Part shown: positions 58,950 through 64,000 of the stretch, in pieces
Layout of the letters: every line of letters begins with the position of its first letter
Position numbering within the stretch: the stretch's first letter is position 1
Assembly: GCF_016405885.1 (NCBI RefSeq)
Contig: NZ_JAEKGC010000007.1
Location: 1 to 64,000 of the forward strand
Reading direction: 5' to 3'
Origin: Arthrobacter sp. MSA 4-2
Lineage (GTDB): Bacteria; Actinomycetota; Actinomycetes; Actinomycetales; Micrococcaceae
DNA length: 64,000 nt
The notes under the pieces: generated by a model
What the model saw: only the letters and a program-made list of their open reading frames with translations
Told to the model about the DNA's origin: nothing
Databases searched by the model: none
Program-made: the position numbers and the translations under genes

Positions 58950-60599
58950 CTACAGCAGTCCGGCCCCGAGCGTCTCCTCGGCGGCGGCAATCAACGAGCC
59001 GTTGTCGACAAGCACCCGTGCGGCCTCGATCTCCGGCGCGAGGTACCGGTCGGTGCCCGGTCCCTCGATGTCCCGGCGCAGGACCCGGCGCACCGCGGTG
59101 ATAGCCTCCGAGCTGCGCGCCGTGGCGAGGCCGCCGTCCCGCAGATCGAGAGCGCGGGCCGCGGTGAGGATCTCGATGGCGAGGACCCGGGTCAGCCCGT
59201 CGAGGGAGCGGCGCAGCTTCAGCCCCGCCGCCCAGCCCATGGAGACGTGGTCCTCCTGCATGGCGGAGGACGGGATGGAGTCGACCGAGGCCGGGTTGGC
59301 GAGCCGCTTGAGTTCAGAGACGATCCCGGCCTGGGTGTACTGGGCGATCATGTGCCCCGAATCGACCCCCGGATCGTCGGCCAGGAAGGGGTTGAGGCCG
59401 TGGTTGCGTGCCTTGTCGAGGAACCGGTCGGTGCGGCGTTCACTCATTGAGGCGACGTCGGCGACGGCGATGGCGAGGAAGTCGAGCACGTAGCCGACGG
59501 GGGCGCCGTGGAAGTTGCCGTTGGATTCGATCCTGCCGTCGGGGGTGATCACCGGGTTGTCGATGGCCGAACCGAGCTCGATGTCGGCCACGAAGTTGCC
59601 GTGGGCGAGGGTGGCCCGGGCCGCCCCATGGACCTGCGGGGCGCACCGCAGCGAATAGGCGTCCTGGACCCGGGTGAAGCGGTGGCGTCCGGTTTCGGCG
59701 GTCAGCTCCGCGGCAATAAGCGCGGAATCCTTGAGGAGGGCGCGGATGTTCGCGGCGGAGTCGCGCTGTCCGGGGTGCGGGCGCAGTTCGTGCAGGTCGG
59801 CCGCAAAGACGGCGTCGGTGCACAGGAGCCCCTCGACACTCATGGCGGCGGCGAGGTCGGCCGTCTTCAGCAGCCGGTGAAGGTCCTCGGCGGCCAGCAC
59901 CAGCATGCCGAGCATGCCGTCGGTGCCGTTGATCAGCGCCAGTCCCTCCTTTTCGCGCAGCTCGACCGGAGCGATGCCGGCGGCCGCCAGGGCCTCCGCG
60001 GCGGAGGCGGGGGAACCGTCGAGGGTGCGCACCGAGCCCTCGCCCATGAGGGCAAGTGCCACGTGGGAGAGCGGGGCGAGGTCCCCGGAGCACCCGAGGG
60101 AGCCGTACTCCCCGATCACCGGGGTGATTCCGGCATTGAGCATCGCCGCATAGGTCTCGGCGACCACCGGCCGCACGCCCGTGCGGCCCGTGGCCATGGT
60201 CGAGAGCCGCCCGAGCATCAGCCCGCGCACCACCTCACGGTCCACCTCCGCCCCCGAGGAGGCCGCGTGGCTGCGGATCAGGCTGCGCTGGAGCTGGGTG
60301 CGCTGGGTTGGCGGGATGTGTTTCGTGGCCAGGGCGCCGAAGCCGGTCGAGACCCCATAGTGGGGGGTGGTGTCCCCGGCGAGCTGATCCACAACGCGGC
60401 GGGAGGAGGCCATTGCCTCGAGGGCACCGCCGTCGAGCTCAACCTGCGCGCCGTGGCGGGCGATCGCCACGACCTCGGCCGGAGTGAGGGGGCCGGTGCC
60501 GATCCGGATGGGTCCGCCGCCGCCGGCGGTGGCGGAGCCGGGTGCCGGGACGGCCGGAAGGGTGCCGGTGGTGCCCGGGGCTGTGTGCTCTGCAGTCAT
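58950..60599 (-). CDS. hutH: Histidine ammonia-lyase
   Basis: 549 residues. It removes ammonia from histidine to give urocanate using the MIO cofactor. The MIO triad is Cys170-Ser171-Gly172 (GSLGCSGDLAPLSH), with Cys where Ala is usual. Other marks: NYGVSTGFG-type YGVSTGFGALATKH, SNGNFHGAPVGYVLD and QEDHVSMGWAAG. About 30 residues at the N-terminus (Ala/Pro/Gly-rich) precede the normal start. Divergent from the IclR gene. Confidence 0.94.
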   Translation of the reverse strand: MTAEHTAPGTTGTLPAVPAPGSATAGGGGPIRIGTGPLTPAEVVAIARHGAQVELDGGALEAMASSRRVVDQLAGDTTPHYGVSTGFGALATKHIPPTQRTQLQRSLIRSHAASSGAEVDREVVRGLMLGRLSTMATGRTGVRPVVAETYAAMLNAGITPVIGEYGSLGCSGDLAPLSHVALALMGEGSVRTLDGSPASAAEALAAAGIAPVELREKEGLALINGTDGMLGMLVLAAEDLHRLLKTADLAAAMSVEGLLCTDAVFAADLHELRPHPGQRDSAANIRALLKDSALIAAELTAETGRHRFTRVQDAYSLRCAPQVHGAARATLAHGNFVADIELGSAIDNPVITPDGRIESNGNFHGAPVGYVLDFLAIAVADVASMSERRTDRFLDKARNHGLNPFLADDPGVDSGHMIAQYTQAGIVSELKRLANPASVDSIPSSAMQEDHVSMGWAAGLKLRRSLDGLTRVLAIEILTAARALDLRDGGLATARSSEAITAVRRVLRRDIEGPGTDRYLAPEIEAARVLVDNGSLIAAAEETLGAGLL

Positions 60600-60646
60600 G
60601 GGGAGCCTCGCTTCGCATGGCCTCCGGGGTTCACCGGACTATTGCC

Positions 60647-60670
60647 ATTGAGTGAAAATGGAGTTTCAAT
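60647..60670. promoter_or_regulatory. Operator candidate between hutH and the IclR regulator
   Basis: ATTGAGTGAAAATGGAGTTTCAAT contains two overlapping inverted repeats (ATTGA...TCAAT and TGAAA-N6-TTTCA), with another GTGAAA at 60673. A/T-rich in an otherwise GC-rich region, 48 nt from hutH; likely the IclR binding site. Confidence 0.5.
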
Positions 60671-60710
60671 AAGTGAAATACAAATCCGACCAAGGCGCAA
60701 GGGGATACGA

Positions 60711-61376
60711 GTGGCAGATACCTCAACCCGCTCAGTGGAGCGGGCGCTGCTGCTCCTGGGCGCAGTGTGCGAGCGGGGCACGGTCTCCCTGGCCGAGGCC
60801 GCCCGGGATGCAGGGCTCTCGGCCTCGACGGCGCTGCGGCTCCTGCGCACCCTCGAATCCACGGGCTTCGTCCGCCGCGACGGCGCCGGCGGCTACCGGG
60901 CGGGGCTGCGGGTCGTCCAGCTGGGCGCCCAGGCGCTCAGCTCCGAATCCCTCGTCTCCCTTGCCGAGGGGGCCCTTGACCGGCTCGTCGGCCTGACCGG
61001 GGAATCGGCCTACCTCAGCGTCCCCTCCCACGACGGCCACGGGGTCTACCTCGCCGTGCGCGAAGGCACCCACTCGGTGCGCCACGCCAGCTGGGTCGGC
61101 CGCAGCATCCCCCTTGAGGGGACGGCGGTCGGCGCTGTCCTTTCGGGGGCGACACCCTCCACGGGGTACGTCGTGGTGCGCGACGGCGTCGAAGCCGATA
61201 TCACCGCCATCGCGGCCCCCGTCCGCGCCGGAGGGCGCATCGCTGCGGCGCTCAGCGTCGTCGTGCCCAGCTACCGCATTCGAGAAGACGAATCAGCAGG
61301 GATCGGGATGCATGTGGCCCGCGAGGCCGCCGCCATCCTCCCCGCCACCGCAACCCCTGAAGGAGAATCAGCATGA
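60711..61376 (+). CDS. IclR-family transcriptional regulator of histidine utilisation
   Basis: 221 residues. N-terminal winged helix ([43 protein letters not shown]) and C-terminal IclR ligand domain ([28 protein letters not shown]). GTG at 60711 with AAGGGGA upstream. It is divergent from hutH and its stop overlaps the hutU ATG as ATGA, so it likely controls the hut genes in response to a pathway intermediate. Confidence 0.92.
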   Translation: MADTSTRSVERALLLLGAVCERGTVSLAEAARDAGLSASTALRLLRTLESTGFVRRDGAGGYRAGLRVVQLGAQALSSESLVSLAEGALDRLVGLTGESAYLSVPSHDGHGVYLAVREGTHSVRHASWVGRSIPLEGTAVGAVLSGATPSTGYVVVRDGVEADITAIAAPVRAGGRIAAALSVVVPSYRIREDESAGIGMHVAREAAAILPATATPEGESA

Positions 61377-63070
61377 GCACACCCGAGGCCACTGCCCCGA
61401 CTCCCCGCGCCACCACCTCCGATCCGTCCCGGAGCATCCGTGCGGCCCGCGGCACGGCCCGGACCGCCAAGAGCTGGCAGACCGAGGCTCCGCTGCGGAT
61501 GCTGATGAACAACCTCGACCCCGAGGTCGCCGAACGACCCGAGGACCTCGTGGTGTACGGCGGGACGGGGCGGGCCGCCCGCAGCTGGGAGGCCTACGAC
61601 GCCATCGTGCGCTCCCTCGAGGACCTCGAGGACGACGAAACCCTGCTGGTGCAGTCGGGCAAGCCCGTCGGCATCTTCCGCACCAACCCGTGGGCTCCGC
61701 GGGTGCTGCTGGCCAACTCGAACCTCGTGGGGGACTGGGCCACCTGGCCGGAGTTCCGCCGGCTCGAGGCGGAGGGGCTGATGATGTACGGGCAGATGAC
61801 CGCCGGGTCCTGGATCTACATCGGCACCCAGGGCATCCTGCAGGGCACCTTCGAGACCTTCGCCGCGATCGCCGCCAAACGCTTCGGCGGCACCCTCGCC
61901 GGGACGCTGACCCTGACCGCCGGCTGCGGCGGCATGGGCGGGGCGCAGCCGCTGGCCGTCACCCTCAACGGGGGAGCGGTGCTGATCGTCGACGTCGACG
62001 AATCGCGCCTGCGCCGCCGCGTCGCCAAGCGCTACCTCGACACCGTCGCCGACTCGCTTGACGACGCCCTCGCCTCCGTCCTCGCCGCGAAGGCGGACGG
62101 GAAGGCACTGTCGGTGGGCGTCGTAGGCAACGCCGCGGAGGTCTTCCCGGAGCTGCTCCGGCGCGGGGTCGACATCGACATCGTCACCGACCAGACTTCG
62201 GCGCACGACCCGCTGAGCTACCTCCCCGAAGGAGTCGCCCTGGAGGACTGGGCGCGGGAGGCCGCGGCGGACCCGGTGGGCTTCACCAAGAAGGCGCAGG
62301 CCTCGATGGCCCGCCATGTCGAGGCGATGGTCGGGTTCCTCGACGCCGGCGCCGAGGTCTTCGACTACGGCAACTCCATCCGCGACGAGGCACGCTCCGG
62401 CGGCTATGCGCGGGCCTTCGACTTCCCCGGCTTCGTCCCGGCCTACATCCGCCCGCTGTTCTGCGAGGGCCTCGGCCCGTTCCGCTGGGTCGCCCTCTCC
62501 GGGGACCCGGCCGACATCGCCGTCACCGACGCCGCCCTCAAGGAGCTGTTCCCGGAGGACACGCATCTTCACCGCTGGCTCGACGCCGCCGCCGAGCACG
62601 TCGAGTTCGAGGGCCTGCCGGCACGCATCTGCTGGCTTGGCTACGGCGACCGCGCCAAGGCCGGCCTCCTCTTCAACCGCCTCGTCGCCGAGGGGAAGGT
62701 GTCGGCGCCGATCGTCATCGGGCGGGACCACCTCGATTCGGGATCGGTCGCCTCGCCCTACCGGGAGACCGAAGCCATGGCCGACGGCTCGGATGCCGTC
62801 GCCGACTGGCCGCTGCTCAACGCCCTGCTCAACACCTCCTCCGGAGCCACCTGGGTCTCCATCCACCACGGCGGCGGGGTCGGCATCGGCCGCTCCATCC
62901 ACGCCGGGCAGGTCTCGGTGGCCGACGGCACCGAGTTGGCCGCCCAGAAGCTGGAGCGGCTGCTGACCAACGACCCCGGCATGGGCGTCATCCGCCACGT
63001 CGACGCCGGCTACCCCCGGGCCGCCGAGGTCGCCGCCGAGCGCGGCGTGCGCATCCCCATGCAGGAGTAA
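61373..63070 (+). CDS. hutU: Urocanate hydratase
   Basis: 565 residues, NAD-dependent enzyme turning urocanate into imidazolonepropionate. Family sequences: [73 protein letters not shown]-like [20 protein letters not shown], and [19 protein letters not shown]. Starts within the regulator stop; length is normal. Confidence 0.97.
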   Translation: MSTPEATAPTPRATTSDPSRSIRAARGTARTAKSWQTEAPLRMLMNNLDPEVAERPEDLVVYGGTGRAARSWEAYDAIVRSLEDLEDDETLLVQSGKPVGIFRTNPWAPRVLLANSNLVGDWATWPEFRRLEAEGLMMYGQMTAGSWIYIGTQGILQGTFETFAAIAAKRFGGTLAGTLTLTAGCGGMGGAQPLAVTLNGGAVLIVDVDESRLRRRVAKRYLDTVADSLDDALASVLAAKADGKALSVGVVGNAAEVFPELLRRGVDIDIVTDQTSAHDPLSYLPEGVALEDWAREAAADPVGFTKKAQASMARHVEAMVGFLDAGAEVFDYGNSIRDEARSGGYARAFDFPGFVPAYIRPLFCEGLGPFRWVALSGDPADIAVTDAALKELFPEDTHLHRWLDAAAEHVEFEGLPARICWLGYGDRAKAGLLFNRLVAEGKVSAPIVIGRDHLDSGSVASPYRETEAMADGSDAVADWPLLNALLNTSSGATWVSIHHGGGVGIGRSIHAGQVSVADGTELAAQKLERLLTNDPGMGVIRHVDAGYPRAAEVAAERGVRIPMQE

Positions 63071-63172
63071 CGGCGGGGCTCACCCGCGGCATGCCGCGTT
63101 CCGCCCCGCCACCGCCCGCACCCACCGGTGCCGCCACCCGTACCGACCGCAGCCGTTCTGCCCGGAGGCTTC

Positions 63173-64000
63173 ATGGATTCCGTCTCAACCCTTCTCGACT
63201 CGATCGACGGCGTCGGCCGCGACGCCCGCCGCGGCGGGTACTCCCGGCCCGTGTACTCCGGCGCGGAAAGCGAACTGCGCGAGTGGTTCACGGCCGAGGC
63301 CGGCCGGCGCGGGCTGGCCGTCGAAACCGACCGCAACGGCATCCTGTGGGCCTGGTGGGACGTCCCGGGGATCGGGCGGAAGGGATCACTGGTCACCGGC
63401 AGCCACCTCGACTCCGTGCCGGGCGGCGGAGCCTTCGACGGGCCCCTCGGGGTCGCCTCGGCCCTGGCCGCGGTCGATATCCTGCGCGGGCGCGGCGTGC
63501 AGCCGAACCGCTCCGTCGCGGTCGCGGTCTTCCCCGAGGAGGAGGGCTCCCGCTTCGGTGTGGCGTGCCTCGGTTCGCGCCTGCTCACCGGCACGATTGA
63601 CGCCGACCGGGCCCGCAACCTCACCGACGCCGACGGCACGACCTTCGCCGAGGCCTCCCGCGCAGCGGGCCTCGACCCCGCCCGGCTCGGGCGCGACGAG
63701 GAAGCGCTGGGAAACATCGGCGACTTTGTCGAACTCCACGTCGAGCAGGGGCGGGGACTGATCGACCTGGACTCCGCCGTCGCCGTCGGCTCCTTCGTCC
63801 TCGGCCACGGGCGGTGGAGGCTGTCGGTGCGGGGCCAGGGCAACCATGCCGGGACCACCCTGATGGCCGACCGCGCGGACCCGATGGTCGCCGCGGCGCA
63901 GATCGTGCTTGCGGTGCGCGAGGCCGCCCGCCGCCAGGACGGCGCCCGCGCCACCGTGGGCCGCCTGACCCCGGTACCCGGCGGCACCAATGTGATCGCC
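63173..64000 (+). CDS. M20-family N-carbamoyl/N-formyl amidohydrolase (allantoate amidohydrolase-like), 3' end off window
   Basis: First 276 residues of a zinc hydrolase. Metal-site motifs: VTGSHLDSVPGGGAFDGPLGV (HxD and D), FPEEEGSRFG (catalytic Glu-Glu) and ELHVEQGRGL (His). This branch hydrolyses allantoate, N-carbamoyl amino acids and similar ureido compounds. GGAGG precedes the ATG. In the hut operon it may replace HutG as N-formylglutamate hydrolase; that is inference. Confidence 0.88.
   Translation, partial: MDSVSTLLDSIDGVGRDARRGGYSRPVYSGAESELREWFTAEAGRRGLAVETDRNGILWAWWDVPGIGRKGSLVTGSHLDSVPGGGAFDGPLGVASALAAVDILRGRGVQPNRSVAVAVFPEEEGSRFGVACLGSRLLTGTIDADRARNLTDADGTTFAEASRAAGLDPARLGRDEEALGNIGDFVELHVEQGRGLIDLDSAVAVGSFVLGHGRWRLSVRGQGNHAGTTLMADRADPMVAAAQIVLAVREAARRQDGARATVGRLTPVPGGTNVIA

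Noticed and set aside
59508-60710. N-terminal extension of the IclR regulator to 622 codons
   Set aside because: The added part is antisense to hutH; the GTG at 60711 has a good ribosome site and gives a normal IclR length.

Overview
The window is about 70% GC with actinobacterial signatures: an AccBC/AccD/AccE acyl-CoA carboxylase, a Maf protein, a class III cyclase with a mycobacterial-type regulatory region, SufU-type iron-sulfur assembly, a DUF2505 protein, many GTG starts and several apparently leaderless genes. Gene content fits Micrococcales, probably Micrococcaceae (Arthrobacter-like); the genus is inference. About 50 protein genes are supported. I saw no tRNA, rRNA, CRISPR array or insertion sequence.

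Layout. 1-9203: cell surface and polysaccharide. A secreted fibrinogen-like/beta-propeller/Fn3/PKD protein (cut by the left edge), an O-antigen-ligase/Wzy-like membrane protein, a family 2 glycosyltransferase, a Wzz-like protein fused to what looks like a dead tyrosine-kinase domain, an aminoglycoside-phosphotransferase-fold protein and a polytopic membrane protein. 9241-11082: sufS-sufU behind a palindromic operator candidate. 11113-15107 (minus): DUF2505 protein, small membrane protein, NhaA antiporter and an orphan PAS histidine kinase. 15388-18987: mfd. 19084-22798 (minus): a nucleoside-catabolism operon (PNP, PGM2-like mutase, DeoC, small membrane protein). 23132-28353: quinone dehydrogenase, MHS-family transporter, and a Ser/Thr kinase overlapping a lipoprotein gene.

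28365-38035: acyl-CoA carboxylase region (accBC, maf, DUF885 peptidase-like gene, serpin, accE-accD, SDR, birA). The two carboxylase genes share a palindrome of the form TGTAGGnnTCCTACA upstream, absent elsewhere in the window as far as I could see. birA makes the ligase that biotinylates AccBC. 38133-43292: PH-domain membrane protein, adenylate cyclase, PP2C phosphatase, ligA. 43438-48089 (minus): sugar ABC importer without its ATPase, translationally coupled to NagZ, suggesting recovery of amino-sugar oligosaccharides or peptidoglycan fragments. 48343-52314: GNAT acetyltransferase and gatCAB. 52529-56135: threonine degradation (tdh, kbl) followed by an FAD amine oxidase. 56236-57927: KhtTU-like K+/H+ antiporter. 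58043-58873: siderophore-interacting protein behind an IdeR/DtxR-like box. 58950-64000: histidine utilisation, with hutH divergent from an IclR regulator, hutU and an M20 amidohydrolase running off the right edge.

No single large undescribed system stands out. The best leads are the acc palindromes, the degenerate kinase domain on the chain-length protein, the serpin with a His/Asp-rich head, short ORFs that bridge gene pairs with ATGA overlaps at both ends, a diverged palindromic repeat family, and the M20 enzyme in the hut operon.
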